From the NCBI GenBank assembly GCA_024281075.1, contig JAMXLK010000079.1:1-51684 (forward strand): 51,684 bases of DNA, written 5' to 3'. Every line of letters starts with the position of its first letter. The stretch's first letter is position 1. Below are positions 33,478-42,755 of the stretch, piece after piece. This DNA comes from Vulcanimicrobiia bacterium. Its GTDB lineage: Bacteria > Vulcanimicrobiota > Vulcanimicrobiia > Vulcanimicrobiales > Vulcanimicrobiaceae. A program made the translations under genes and the position numbers. Below the pieces are notes generated by a model. It did not search any database and was not told where the DNA came from. It worked only from the letters and a program-made list of their open reading frames with translations.

Positions 33478-34989
33478 ATGACGATCCTCAGGTGGTTGAT
33501 GGCGGCCGTTCTCGTTCCGCTAGCAGCCTGCGCCCGCGCTGGCGCGCCCGTCTCTTCGCCGCCGGCTCACGCCGCAAGCACGGTCGTCGATCGAAGCGTC
33601 ACTCCGTGCACGGTAAGTTACGACGGGGTGATTTGGTATCGAATCCCCGCCGGCGATTTTCCGGCCATTGACGTGCGCTTCGCAACGTGCGACTTCAACG
33701 TTTTAGGTCGAAATCTGTCTCCGGGTCGTCCGCACTGGTCGATACCATCCGGTCCGACGCAGACGCGATTCATTTTTACCTCTCTCGACGAGGTAATTTC
33801 GATGAAGGGCGTGCGAAACATCGAGCGAACGGCAGCCGCGCACCACGTGCCGGTCTCTTGGATGGTCGGCGATATCCGTCATATGGCTTACGCCGCCGAC
33901 TATAATGCGTTTCACGCTGCCAACGGCGACGATGCCCAGGCTCAGTTCTGGAGCAATCTGCACGCGGCGATGTCCGCGAAGCTTCCGTGGTACGTTCCGA
34001 GCGTCAGCATTCTTACAGCCGGCGTAGAACGCGACGTGCGGCGCGCGCTCTCATTTGGCGAGCACGCGTTCTGGGGAATTACATGGAACAGTCGCGGCGT
34101 CGACGGAACGTCCGACTACGGCGCGCCGTGGGGCACCTATTGTGCCGACGTCCATTCTTACAAGCGGCCGCAGCCCGACGGCGGTTGCAACTTCCTCGCC
34201 TTTGAATGGACGGCGCGCGATCTGACGCGTGCCTACCTTACCGGGCGCGAAGCGGCCTTCTCTACCGATCCCGACGATCTGCTGCAACGCGGCGGGTTTA
34301 CTCCAAAAAGCGCCGCTGCATACGTGCGAAAACTCGTCGACGCGTATGCGGCAGCCGGCCAGACGCAGCCGATTGTCATGACCGTTCAGGAAGAGCCGAT
34401 CGACGCCGTTATTCCCGCCAATGCAGTGGTGATGGATGCTTTGTTCGATGAAGTGGTGCGCGACGGAATGCATCTTGAAACACTCGGTCAGGCGGCTCGC
34501 GACGCTCGCGCGTTCTCAGCTGCGCCGCGGGCGGTTGCATTCCCGTATATATCCGGAGGCAGGGAGTTCGCGTCCAGTCTGCTCCACTGGGATACTCTTT
34601 ATCCCGCGACGATCGACTATCATGACTCGCGCGTCGGCATGACGTTCCTTTCAGGACACACGTTGCCAAGCCGGCTGTTTCGATACGCAGATTATCCAAT
34701 CTCGCGTTTTCGTCGCCCGATACCCGAAGTGCCGAGCCGGGAACTGCCGCTGCTTTTGGACGCGAGCATTAAGGACGGGTCGCTGACGTTGAAGTTCTCG
34801 GCGCCGCGGGCGCTACGCTTCGGCGCGGCAATCTGGAGCGATCCGTCGCAAACCAAGCTCGTCGGGCCCGGGGCTATCCGCGCCGGGCGTGCCGCTACCG
34901 TTTTGGTCTTTGATCTTAAACGCGGCACCAACTCCGTGCGCTACCGCTGTAGCGGCTGTCACGGCACGACGTTTACCTATTCGCTGTAG
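33478..34989 (+). CDS. large lipoprotein, unrecognised, possible TIM-barrel domain
   Basis: 503 residues with lipobox PLAAC. Two cysteines flank SYDGVIWYRIPAGDF. A central alpha/beta region (RFIFTSLDEVISM, VPVSWMVGDIRHMAYA, WYVPSVSILTAGVE, HAFWGITWNSRGVDG) reads like a barrel of the deacetylase or glycosidase type. There is a C-terminal beta domain (SLTLKFSAPRALRFGAAIW) with a final RCSGCHG. I cannot assign a family. It follows the DUF4239 gene by seven bases and may be cotranscribed. Its last 17 bases overlap the convergent hydrolase gene. Confidence 0.78.
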   Translation: MTILRWLMAAVLVPLAACARAGAPVSSPPAHAASTVVDRSVTPCTVSYDGVIWYRIPAGDFPAIDVRFATCDFNVLGRNLSPGRPHWSIPSGPTQTRFIFTSLDEVISMKGVRNIERTAAAHHVPVSWMVGDIRHMAYAADYNAFHAANGDDAQAQFWSNLHAAMSAKLPWYVPSVSILTAGVERDVRRALSFGEHAFWGITWNSRGVDGTSDYGAPWGTYCADVHSYKRPQPDGGCNFLAFEWTARDLTRAYLTGREAAFSTDPDDLLQRGGFTPKSAAAYVRKLVDAYAAAGQTQPIVMTVQEEPIDAVIPANAVVMDALFDEVVRDGMHLETLGQAARDARAFSAAPRAVAFPYISGGREFASSLLHWDTLYPATIDYHDSRVGMTFLSGHTLPSRLFRYADYPISRFRRPIPEVPSRELPLLLDASIKDGSLTLKFSAPRALRFGAAIWSDPSQTKLVGPGAIRAGRAATVLVFDLKRGTNSVRYRCSGCHGTTFTYSL

Positions 34990-36037
34990 GCGGGATCACA
35001 TGACGTGATCGCAGCCACGCGATCGTGTCCTCGGGATAAGTCGTGCCCTTAAGGGTGTGACCGGCCCCGGGGTAAAATCGCATCGTAAACTGGTGATTGC
35101 CGGCATGTCTTAAGTATGCGGACAATCGTTTGGACGAATCGGGAACATCCACCCTGATATCGGCCGTACCATACAGTGCAAGGGTCGGCGTACGTAATTC
35201 GTTGAGCGTCGAGGTTGGATCGTAGGCCAGCGAGCGGCGCAGCCCCGCTTGGAGCGCTTCGGGCGGCGGCATCGGCATGTCGATCATGAGGGAATGTTTG
35301 AACCACGGCTGGGCCTTCGCTTTGGTATAGATAGCGCCGGCATCTTGCCACGAAACGGTGCCGTCGAGCGCGCCTAACAGTGCGCGAACCATCGCGAGCG
35401 CCTCGGCGACGTGCTCTGGGGATTCGTGGTAGCGATGCATCTGCTGCGCGACTTCGAATTCGGAATTGACGCGCACCGATTCCGCGGCGGCGCTTTTGAG
35501 AATTACGAACGCGAGCTTTCGGTGCACCGCGACCAGCGGCGCGGTCCAACCCCCATTGCTGAATCCCCATATCCCAAGGCGCGCGCGATCGATGTGCGGA
35601 TGGTGTTCGTACGAATCGATGATCGCGTACACGTCTTGTGCACGATCTTGCGGACCACTCAGGAACCAGTTGCCCACCGACTCGCCGGTACCGCGCTGAT
35701 CGTAGCTGATGACGTTGATTCCGTTTGCCACGAAGAGCGGTACGATATACCCCATTTCCCGTGTCTCCGCGTCATTGCCGTGCACGAGAATAATCGTTGG
35801 ACGTGCGTCAGAACCGGCGTAGTAAAGCGACACGCCGAGACGTCCTTGAGGAGCGTCGACGATGCGTCGCTCTTCCTGCATCCCATGCGTGAGCTGCAGC
35901 TGGTCTCGGCAAGCCGGATAAAATTCGTTCACCGACGGGTCGGGCAATTCGTGTTCGATCCCGACGTAGACGGGATGTGCGTGACAGAGATACTGCCCTG
36001 GTGCGAAGAGCAGCATCAGCACAAAAACCAGGTTCAT
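34973..36037 (-). CDS. exported alpha/beta hydrolase
   Basis: 354 residues with an N-terminal hydrophobic signal (LVFVLMLLFAPGQYLCHA). Serine-hydrolase motifs are oxyanion HGNDAE (86-91), nucleophile S160 in GFSNGG, an Asp in ALYGTADIRVDV and His in GAGHTLKG. DQRGTGES resembles the proline iminopeptidase/esterase group. The substrate is unknown; a peptidase or esterase role is likely. Convergent with the 33478 lipoprotein, overlapping by 17 bases at the 3' ends. No strong Shine-Dalgarno before ATG 36037. Confidence 0.85.
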   Translation of the reverse strand: MNLVFVLMLLFAPGQYLCHAHPVYVGIEHELPDPSVNEFYPACRDQLQLTHGMQEERRIVDAPQGRLGVSLYYAGSDARPTIILVHGNDAETREMGYIVPLFVANGINVISYDQRGTGESVGNWFLSGPQDRAQDVYAIIDSYEHHPHIDRARLGIWGFSNGGWTAPLVAVHRKLAFVILKSAAAESVRVNSEFEVAQQMHRYHESPEHVAEALAMVRALLGALDGTVSWQDAGAIYTKAKAQPWFKHSLMIDMPMPPPEALQAGLRRSLAYDPTSTLNELRTPTLALYGTADIRVDVPDSSKRLSAYLRHAGNHQFTMRFYPGAGHTLKGTTYPEDTIAWLRSRHVIPPTANR

Positions 36038-36117
36038 GCCCCAGCTACCGTTATTTCTTAGCCGAGGTTTCGAAGCAGACCGCGGGATGTTTTTGGTTGC
36101 TCTCTAAGCATGTCAGA

Positions 36118-36363
36118 GTGGATGATGCAAAAAGACTGGCAGCCGCGCTGAACCTGCTCGTGAAAGAGCGGCAGTTTTCAAATTCGAAAGCGCGCGCCGC
36201 TGCGCGCCAAGATCCCGCCGTAAACTGGCCCGCAACCGCGCAGCTCAATGAGGACTTCAACCCCGAGGTTGACGGCATGGAATCGTTCGCAATGAACGAT
36301 GGGAGCATCTGTGCCTGGCAGCCGGGCCAGTTCCGCTACGCGGCTCAGCGCTCCCGATTGTAA
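36118..36363 (+). CDS. doubtful small ORF in a 338-base gap
   Basis: 81 residues from GTG 36118 (VDDAKRLAAALNLLVKERQF, SKARAAARQDP, DGMESFAMNDGSICAW). It is soluble with no recognised family and no Shine-Dalgarno. Apart from this open frame, the 36038-36375 gap between two minus-strand genes shows nothing I can name. It ends 12 bases before the 3' end of the Gly-rich gene on the other strand. Confidence 0.25.
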   Translation: MDDAKRLAAALNLLVKERQFSNSKARAAARQDPAVNWPATAQLNEDFNPEVDGMESFAMNDGSICAWQPGQFRYAAQRSRL

Positions 36364-36375
36364 GACGCGGCGATT

Positions 36376-37287
36376 TTACTGCCAGCTAAAGGTTATAACG
36401 CCGTTCCCGGTGGCGTTTTTCCAGCCGCGAAAGTCACGACGCATGGTAGCACCGGGCTCAATGTACGAAGAGCCGCCGCCGCCTCCACCGCCGTCACCGT
36501 TCACGCCCGAATCGACGCTTCCGCCGCCGCCGCCGCCGCCACCGCCATAGTAGCCGCCACCGGCGCCACCGCCGCCGCCACCATAGCCGCCGCCGCCTGA
36601 TCCGCCGGCGCCGCCGAGCCCCAGCGATCCATTCGCGCCGGGCGTTCCATAGGAGCCGCTACCTCCCGCAGCGCCGCCGGCGCCGCCGTTGTGTTGAGTG
36701 CCGCCGCCACCACCGTCATAAGGGCTGCTGCCCGTGCCGCCGGCGCCACCAGTCCGGCCGCCCCCGCTCCCGCCGCTGCCCGGCGAGTAGTAGCGGTAAA
36801 ATCCGCCACCTTCTCCACCTCCGCCGCCGGCGACGAGAATGCGATCTTGCAACTGGTTTCCGCCCTCGCGCACGTCCGAAGCGCCGCCGCCACCAGCGCC
36901 CGATGTCGAACCGTAGTCCAAACCACCCGCACCGCCGCCGTTGAAGCCTCCGGCAGTGTAGCTTCCTTGACCACCGACATAGACTGCCAGCGTCTCTCCG
37001 GAAGTGACGGGAATAGTCGCCTGCACCCGTCCTCCGAGGCCGCCGGTTTGGCCGCCGCCGCTCGCGCTGACGACGTCGACCCTCAGCGACGTTACATTCG
37101 GCGGAACTTTAAAGTGCTGGACTTTGCCGGTATAGGTGAACGTCTGATGATGCGCGAGCGGCTTGGCCAAACTATTGGAACTCGGCAGCGTGCCGGTCGA
37201 CGTCCCTCCGCCGCAGGCCGCTAGAAACGCAAATCCAGCGGCCATCCAAACCGTCGCCACGATTCGGCCGCAAAAATGTAAAGCCAT
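36376..37287 (-). CDS. glycine-rich lipoprotein, ALK/LTK-like Gly-rich domain
   Basis: 303 residues with lipobox FLAAC. An opening TYTGKVQHFKVPPNVTSLRVDVVSASGG forms a strand-rich entry, then GGLGGRVQATIPVTSGETLAVYVG. The rest is Gly-rich with GAGGGGASDVREGG and DRILVAGGGGGEGG, which match the core of the ALK/LTK Gly-rich domain family, where polyglycine helices pack. The tail ends NATGNGVITFSW. Codons are mainly GGC/GGT with GGA. GGAGGAG before ATG 37287. It is likely a surface or adhesive protein. Confidence 0.82.
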   Translation of the reverse strand: MALHFCGRIVATVWMAAGFAFLAACGGGTSTGTLPSSNSLAKPLAHHQTFTYTGKVQHFKVPPNVTSLRVDVVSASGGGQTGGLGGRVQATIPVTSGETLAVYVGGQGSYTAGGFNGGGAGGLDYGSTSGAGGGGASDVREGGNQLQDRILVAGGGGGEGGGFYRYYSPGSGGSGGGRTGGAGGTGSSPYDGGGGGTQHNGGAGGAAGGSGSYGTPGANGSLGLGGAGGSGGGGYGGGGGGAGGGYYGGGGGGGGGSVDSGVNGDGGGGGGGSSYIEPGATMRRDFRGWKNATGNGVITFSWQ

Positions 37288-37376
37288 GGGATGCTCCTCC
37301 GCGCGCTCGAGCGCGCTTCAAAAGCGTACCACTCTTTATGGCGGCGTTCAATCATGACGTAAGCGGCTAAAATATA

Positions 37377-38414
37377 CTATTTCTTCGCTGCCACCACACC
37401 GAGCGGGAAGTCGAAGTTCCCTGAGAACGTCGCAATCGGCGAACCGCCGGCCGGGTATTTGAATACCTCGCCGTCGTCGTTTCCGGCATCGCCGCAGTAG
37501 AGTAAGCCCTTCACGATCCAGGTCTGCGCGCAGTCACTGGAACCCGTGAGCTGGACGGTGTTCTTCAAGGTCGCCGTCGTTCCGCTGACCGTATACTGAT
37601 AGACCGCGTTGGCTAACTGATCGAATACGGTGAGATACGTGCCGTCCCACTGCACCGAGCCGGGAAACTCCGGAGAGTTGCTCGTTTTGATCGTAACGAA
37701 TTTGCTGCTGCCCTTGGGGAGCTCGACGAGCGCGAAGTAATAACTGCTGGTAAAACCGTCCGCGAAGAGATTCCCGTTAGAATCGTAGCCGTCGAAGTAC
37801 TCTTTGTTCAAGGGCGTGTTGTACACGGTGCCGGAGCCGGAAGCATTTTTGAAAATGACGACTTGACCGCCGGGACCATACGAGTTACCCAAGAGGACGC
37901 CCACTGCAAGATCGCCGCTGGTATTCATGGCGCAGCTGGACGTGAACGTGTAGGCGACCGATAGCGTCTTGAGCACCTGATTGCTCGGAACCTTGTATTC
38001 GGTAATCAGATCGTTCGTACGTCCGGCGTTCCAGATAATCTTTTTGCCGTAGCCGTACAAAGCGTTGGTGCAACCTTGGCCGCCGGCGCCATAGAGTTGG
38101 CCGATCATCTTCGTGCTCTTAGGATAGTTGAAGATGCTGGCGTACGTGCCGTAGTAGTTAATGACGTACTCGTAATCTTTCGATCTCGATTTTTTATCCG
38201 GCACGAGCTGGGTGTAACGCGGCATGGGGTTCACCCTCGCCGCCGTTACCGGCCTCCCGTTCACAATCAGCGTTCTACCAACGTAGGAAACACTGGGCGT
38301 AGCAGCTGACGGCGCGCCCGGAATGTCACCCTGAGCCTGTCGAAGGGCGCACGCCGAGATTCCGGCGAGTGCAACGACGGCACCGGCACACTTAAGTAAA
38401 CCAGGGGTATTCAT
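37377..38414 (-). CDS. conserved lipoprotein, paralogue C
   Basis: 345 residues with lipobox GISAC. It follows paralogues A and B throughout (YVGRTLIVNGRPVTAA, YVINYYGTYASIFNYPKS, SSCAMNTSGDLAVGVL, DCAQTWIVKGLLYCGDAGND, FKYPAGGSPIATFSG). It has a charged KKSRSKDYEY segment and a slightly longer GRTNDLITEYKVPSNQVLK. Residues ALRQAQGD right after the Cys come from the same 26-base repeat as in A. AAAGGAGC before ATG 38414 excludes the extended frame to 38558. Confidence 0.87.
   Translation of the reverse strand: MNTPGLLKCAGAVVALAGISACALRQAQGDIPGAPSAATPSVSYVGRTLIVNGRPVTAARVNPMPRYTQLVPDKKSRSKDYEYVINYYGTYASIFNYPKSTKMIGQLYGAGGQGCTNALYGYGKKIIWNAGRTNDLITEYKVPSNQVLKTLSVAYTFTSSCAMNTSGDLAVGVLLGNSYGPGGQVVIFKNASGSGTVYNTPLNKEYFDGYDSNGNLFADGFTSSYYFALVELPKGSSKFVTIKTSNSPEFPGSVQWDGTYLTVFDQLANAVYQYTVSGTTATLKNTVQLTGSSDCAQTWIVKGLLYCGDAGNDDGEVFKYPAGGSPIATFSGNFDFPLGVVAAKK
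38323..38348 (-). repeat. 26-bp dispersed repeat embedded in lipoprotein paralogue C
   Basis: Reverse complement identical to 25292-25317. It encodes ALRQAQGD starting at the residue after the lipobox Cys (SACALRQAQGD). Confidence 0.85.
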
Positions 38415-38647
38415 AAACCTTGCTCCTTTGAAGTAGGTGTCAGGCGTCGCGCTCGGCTTCTTACGATGTGACCCTTTGTTACCAATCAGCACGCCGAATA
38501 GCAACACTCGTGTCCTTCGCTTTTCGACGGTAGCAGAGACGTGCCTCCGCTGCGCCAAGCTCGTAAATACTTTCTCCGCTGGGATAGCTGACGGCGGCGG
38601 CGAACGTCGTTTGCGGTCGCTTGTTCAGCTCTCTGGAGGCATCGGAC

Positions 38648-40030
38648 ATGGGAAAGTTCGCACGTTACGCTCTTATCAGCGCCGCGGCTGCGCTTTTTGG
38701 CGGCTGCGCCGCGTCGCAATCGTCGATCGCTCCTAAGGCGGCCGCCTACCAATCGAACGCGGCCTCCCAATCTCCGATTCAACACGTCATTTTGATGGTT
38801 CAAGAGAACCGCACTTTCAACGACCTTTTTGCAACATATCCCGGCACCGACGGCACAACGACCGGCGTCATCAAGAAAAGCGACAAGTGCCACGTTACGA
38901 AAACGCACACTATTGCGCTTAAAGAGGTGCCGCTCGTCGTCCGCAAAGATTTGAATCATCGTTACCAGGCGTACCGGAGAGCATACGATAACGGCAACAT
39001 GGACGACTTCGACGACGTCAACTTTGGCCACGGCGTTCCTGAATGCACGTACCCCTATCAGTATACGAACCCGGCCGACATTGCGCCCTACTGGAGCCTC
39101 GCACAACGATACGCGCTCGCCGAGCATATGTTTACGACGCACGGCAGTACCAGCTTTGCGGCGCATCAGGATCTCATTCGCGGCAGCAGTCAAATCAGCG
39201 CCAACGCCGCGCTTATCAACGACCCGTCCGGAATACCGTGGGGATGCGACGCGCCTCCCGGAAAAACCAAAACGTCGCTCATAACTAAAGACGGCCGTTA
39301 CGAACCGGGACAAGGCCCGTTCCCCTGTTCGAACCAGTTCCCATCATCGTATAACTACGACACGCTTCGTGATCTACTCGACGCTCACGGCGTCTCTTGG
39401 AAATATTACGTTCTCCCGCTAAGGACGAACTTCGGCGGCCTCATGACCGCCTTCGACGTGGTTGCCGCTGTGCGATATGGACCCGAGTGGAAGACGAACA
39501 TCGTCACGCCGCAAACGAAAATTTTTGACGATATCCACAACGGAACGCTTCCAGCGATGTCATGGGTAATTCCCGAGAGGCACGACTCGGACCATCCCGG
39601 CGGAAGCATCGATAACGGGCCATCCTGGGTGGCAAGCGTCGTGAACGCAGTCGGGCAGAGCCCGTACTGGTCGTCGACGGCAATCATCGTCGTGTGGGAC
39701 GATTGGGGCGGATTGTACGATAATATGCCTCCAGCGCAGCATGGTTTCGGCGGACTGGGATTTCGCGTGCCGGCACTGATCGTGTCCCCGTACGCCAAAG
39801 CCGGCTACGTATCCCAGACTCACTACGAGTTCGGCAGCATACTCAAATACGTCGAGCATAACTGGAATCTTGGTTCGCTGGGCACAACCGACAAAACGTC
39901 CGCGAGCATCATCGATTGCTTCGACTATTCGCAGCGGCCGATCCAATTCCGAAAAATTGACGCAAAGTACTCCGAGCACTATTTCACGAGCCGCCAGCCT
40001 TCCGGATTACCGATCGACGACGATATGTAA
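38648..40030 (+). CDS. PLC-like phosphoesterase lipoprotein, paralogue 2
   Basis: 460 residues with lipobox LFGGC. Core motifs: IQHVILMVQENRTFNDLF, ADIAPYWSLAQRYALAEHMF, GSTSFAAHQDLIRGSS, DSDHPGGSIDNGPSWVASVVNAVG, IIVVWDDWGGLYDNM and GFRVPALIVSPYAK. Metal and nucleophile regions are intact; YDN replaces the common YDH. It is shorter in the loop after the first motif than paralogues 1 and 3, and closer to paralogue 4 (TYPGTDGTTTG). GGAGG eight bases before ATG 38648. Substrate unknown. Confidence 0.88.
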   Translation: MGKFARYALISAAAALFGGCAASQSSIAPKAAAYQSNAASQSPIQHVILMVQENRTFNDLFATYPGTDGTTTGVIKKSDKCHVTKTHTIALKEVPLVVRKDLNHRYQAYRRAYDNGNMDDFDDVNFGHGVPECTYPYQYTNPADIAPYWSLAQRYALAEHMFTTHGSTSFAAHQDLIRGSSQISANAALINDPSGIPWGCDAPPGKTKTSLITKDGRYEPGQGPFPCSNQFPSSYNYDTLRDLLDAHGVSWKYYVLPLRTNFGGLMTAFDVVAAVRYGPEWKTNIVTPQTKIFDDIHNGTLPAMSWVIPERHDSDHPGGSIDNGPSWVASVVNAVGQSPYWSSTAIIVVWDDWGGLYDNMPPAQHGFGGLGFRVPALIVSPYAKAGYVSQTHYEFGSILKYVEHNWNLGSLGTTDKTSASIIDCFDYSQRPIQFRKIDAKYSEHYFTSRQPSGLPIDDDM

Positions 40031-40045
40031 GCTCGTGCGGCGAGC

Positions 40046-41290
40046 CTACGGCGATAAAGAAAAGACGATTCCCGCGTCCTTCGTACCGCCGGCGGTTGTC
40101 GTGCCATAGAGCGTGCCGTTTACATCGGTGACGCCGCCATACGGGTATTTGCCGTCCCTCGGCGCGCCGAAGCTGTGGAGCACGCTTTCAGTGCCGGAGG
40201 GCGTGATCGAAAATACCGTTCCGCATCCATGGACGTTGCCGTATCGGACGCCGCATGAAACCGAACCACCGTTGGAGGTCGCACCGTAGAGCGTGCCGTT
40301 GACCTCAATAAGGCCACCGTATGGATATATGCCGTCGCCGATGCCGCCGAAGCTGTGGATGATGGTCTCCGAACCGGAGGGCGTGATCGAGAAAACCGTT
40401 CCACGGTTGTGAGTCCCCCCGCGCTTCGTCGTGCCGTACAGCGTGCCGTTGACGTTCAGCAGGGCTTCCTGCGTTGGGTATTCGCCGTCTCCCGCGCCCC
40501 CTTTGAAGCTATACAGAATGCTTTCGGCGCCGGAAGGCGTGATCGTAAAGACCGTTCCGCAACCGCCGCGTGAGCTGCAGTTCGCGCCACCGTAGAACGT
40601 CGTGCCGTAGAGCGTGCCGTTGACATTGAGGAGTTGCGCTTTCGGGTTTGCGCCGTCTGGTGCGCCGGCGAAGCTGTGCAGCACGGTTTCCTTACCATGG
40701 GTCGTGATTGCAAAGACCGTTCCATTGCCGCTGGTTCCACCGTTCGCGGTCGTACCGTAGAGCGTGCCATTGACGTTGACGAGGCCATATTCCGGCCCGA
40801 CGCCGTCGGAACCACCTGCGAAGCTGTGAAGCACCGTTTCCGCCCCCGCGAGCGTGACCTTGAAGACCGTTCCGCAATAGCACGACGCTACTCCGCCATG
40901 GACGGTCGTGCCGTAGAGCGCACCCTTCACGTCGGTGACGCCCGATCGCGGGTTTTTACCGTCTCCCGACCCGACTTCGAAGCTATGGACCACGCTTTCG
41001 CTGCCGGACGTCGTGATCGAGAAGAGCGTACCGCCGAAACAACGGTCATGGCACGGGCCGCCGCCGTATTCCGTCGTGCCGTAAAGCTTGCCCTTGAGGT
41101 AAATAAGAGGCCCCGCGTGCGGATCCCGGCCGTCGTATCTGCCTTTGAAACTGTAGAGCACGCTGTACCCCGTGCGCGCGTGCGTCTGCCGTGCAGCCGG
41201 CACGATGCTCGACGGCGCGCTTTCGCCTCCGCACCCTGCCACAATCACGGACAGAATTACTGCAAGAACGCTTTTCATACTCCGTAGCAT
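40046..41290 (-). CDS. GloVer-repeat (TIGR03803-type) lipoprotein
   Basis: About 414 residues with lipobox VIVAGC. At least seven tandem repeats follow the form VNGTLYGTTxxGG...GTVFxITPSG-E-VLHSF. NGTLYGTT, KGKLYGTT and KGALYGTT are all present. This is the Gloeobacter/Verrucomicrobia tandem repeat seen in exported proteins. The repeats probably form a propeller. Cys pairs recur in some repeats (GPCHDRCFGG, ASCYCG, NCSSRGGCG). The start is ATG 41290 or ATG 41278; both have weak ribosome sites. Confidence 0.88.
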   Translation of the reverse strand: MLRSMKSVLAVILSVIVAGCGGESAPSSIVPAARQTHARTGYSVLYSFKGRYDGRDPHAGPLIYLKGKLYGTTEYGGGPCHDRCFGGTLFSITTSGSESVVHSFEVGSGDGKNPRSGVTDVKGALYGTTVHGGVASCYCGTVFKVTLAGAETVLHSFAGGSDGVGPEYGLVNVNGTLYGTTANGGTSGNGTVFAITTHGKETVLHSFAGAPDGANPKAQLLNVNGTLYGTTFYGGANCSSRGGCGTVFTITPSGAESILYSFKGGAGDGEYPTQEALLNVNGTLYGTTKRGGTHNRGTVFSITPSGSETIIHSFGGIGDGIYPYGGLIEVNGTLYGATSNGGSVSCGVRYGNVHGCGTVFSITPSGTESVLHSFGAPRDGKYPYGGVTDVNGTLYGTTTAGGTKDAGIVFSLSP

Positions 41291-41348
41291 TCTCTTAGAA
41301 TCGAGGAAATGCTTCCCGGGCAGCCCAATACCGTTCTGGGAGGAAAAC

Positions 41349-42749
41349 ATGTCTGCGCAGCGGTTCTTCGTCGTCGCATTCCTGGGCCTCATCATAACCG
41401 CCGGATGTTCTTCTTCCGGTGGTACGCCGGTTGTTTTGAATCGCACGCTGCCGCAGAGCCGATCGGCGAGCCAATACATTAGCCACGTCGTCGTCATCAT
41501 CCAAGAGAACCGCAGCTTTGAAAATTTCTTCACCGGTTATCCCGGTGCGAATGCGCCGAGGTCGGGCTGTGCGATTCCGGAAAAACCATTGCCTCGTGCG
41601 GTCGCGCGCCGCATCTCGAACTCGGGTTGTCCCGTTGGAGACATCTCGGTTGCGCTGAAACCGATCACCTTCGATTCGGTCGACTTGGGGCACGATTGGC
41701 AATCGTCTCAGATCTCTTGGGATAACGGCAAAATGGATGGCTTCTCGAAGTTTTGCTGCAAGGGTGGACCATATCCGGCGTATTCGTACGTCAAGCGGTC
41801 TCTGATTAAACCGTACTGGGCCCTCGCGCAGCAGTACGTGCTCGCCGACGAAATGTTTCCGACGGAGTGGGGCGGGAGTTTCACCGGACACCTGACGCTG
41901 GTCGCCGGGACCGACGATATCAATCAATCGCCGTCCGAGGCTGAGATCAATACGCCGACAAGTGCGCCCTTCGATTGCAATTCACCGCCGGGCACAAAGA
42001 GCTCGTACGTAACGTCCAAACTGAAAGTGGAGATCGATAAAGGCCCGTTTCCGTGTTTTGACCAGTGGAACTCGATAGCGCAGGTTCTCGACGCGGCCGG
42101 CATTTCGTGGAAGTACTACGCGACCGAAAAGCGCGGCATCTGGGAGCCCTTTGGGGCGATGAGGTACGTACGGTACGGCCCCGATTGGAACAACATCGTC
42201 ACTCCGCACACCAAAATACTAACCGACCCGGGCAAAGGGAGGTTGGCATCGGTAAGCTTTGTTACTCCGAACATGAAAGACTCCGATCACCCGCCTCTCA
42301 AGAAGACCCAGGGAAGCGGCCTGGGCCCGTCATGGGTGGCATCGGTGGTCAATGCGATCGGAGAGAGTTCGTACTGGAACTCTTCGGCGATCATCGTCGT
42401 GTGGGACGATTGGGGCGGATGGTACGATAATGCGAAGCCGCCGCAACTGGATTATCGCGGGCTCGGTTTCCGCGTTCCCTGCCTCATCATCTCGCCGTAC
42501 GCCAAGAGCGGTTACGTCGATAGCACGCAATACGAATTCGCCAGCATTCTGAAGTTTATCGAAGGGGTCTACGGGACCGGAAGCATCGGGCCGGTGTCGC
42601 AAGGTTACACCGACAACCGCGCGACGAATTTGGATGCTGCTTTCGACTTCAATCAACCGCCGCGGACCTTCACTCCAATTGCTTCGAAATATCCGGCCTC
42701 GTATTTTCTGCACGAGCCGCCGTCGAACGACCCGGTGGACACGCAATAA
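41349..42749 (+). CDS. PLC-like phosphoesterase lipoprotein, paralogue 3
   Basis: 466 residues with lipobox ITAGC. Close to paralogue 1: ISHVVVIIQENRSFENFFTGYPGANAP, DLGHDWQSSQISWDNGKMDGFSKF, GGSFTGHLTLVAGTDD, DSDHPPLKKTQGSGLG, GPSWVASVVNAIGESSYW, VVWDDWGGWYDNA and FRVPCLIISPYAK. GGGAGGAAAAC before ATG 41349. The tandem neighbour at 42756 starts six bases after its stop, so they may be cotranscribed. Confidence 0.88.
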   Translation: MSAQRFFVVAFLGLIITAGCSSSGGTPVVLNRTLPQSRSASQYISHVVVIIQENRSFENFFTGYPGANAPRSGCAIPEKPLPRAVARRISNSGCPVGDISVALKPITFDSVDLGHDWQSSQISWDNGKMDGFSKFCCKGGPYPAYSYVKRSLIKPYWALAQQYVLADEMFPTEWGGSFTGHLTLVAGTDDINQSPSEAEINTPTSAPFDCNSPPGTKSSYVTSKLKVEIDKGPFPCFDQWNSIAQVLDAAGISWKYYATEKRGIWEPFGAMRYVRYGPDWNNIVTPHTKILTDPGKGRLASVSFVTPNMKDSDHPPLKKTQGSGLGPSWVASVVNAIGESSYWNSSAIIVVWDDWGGWYDNAKPPQLDYRGLGFRVPCLIISPYAKSGYVDSTQYEFASILKFIEGVYGTGSIGPVSQGYTDNRATNLDAAFDFNQPPRTFTPIASKYPASYFLHEPPSNDPVDTQ

Positions 42750-42755
42750 GCCGCA

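Noticed and set aside
36480-36960. Gly-codon-rich stretch as a tandem DNA repeat
   Set aside because: The repetition is explained by the glycine-rich protein on the minus strand; unit lengths are irregular.
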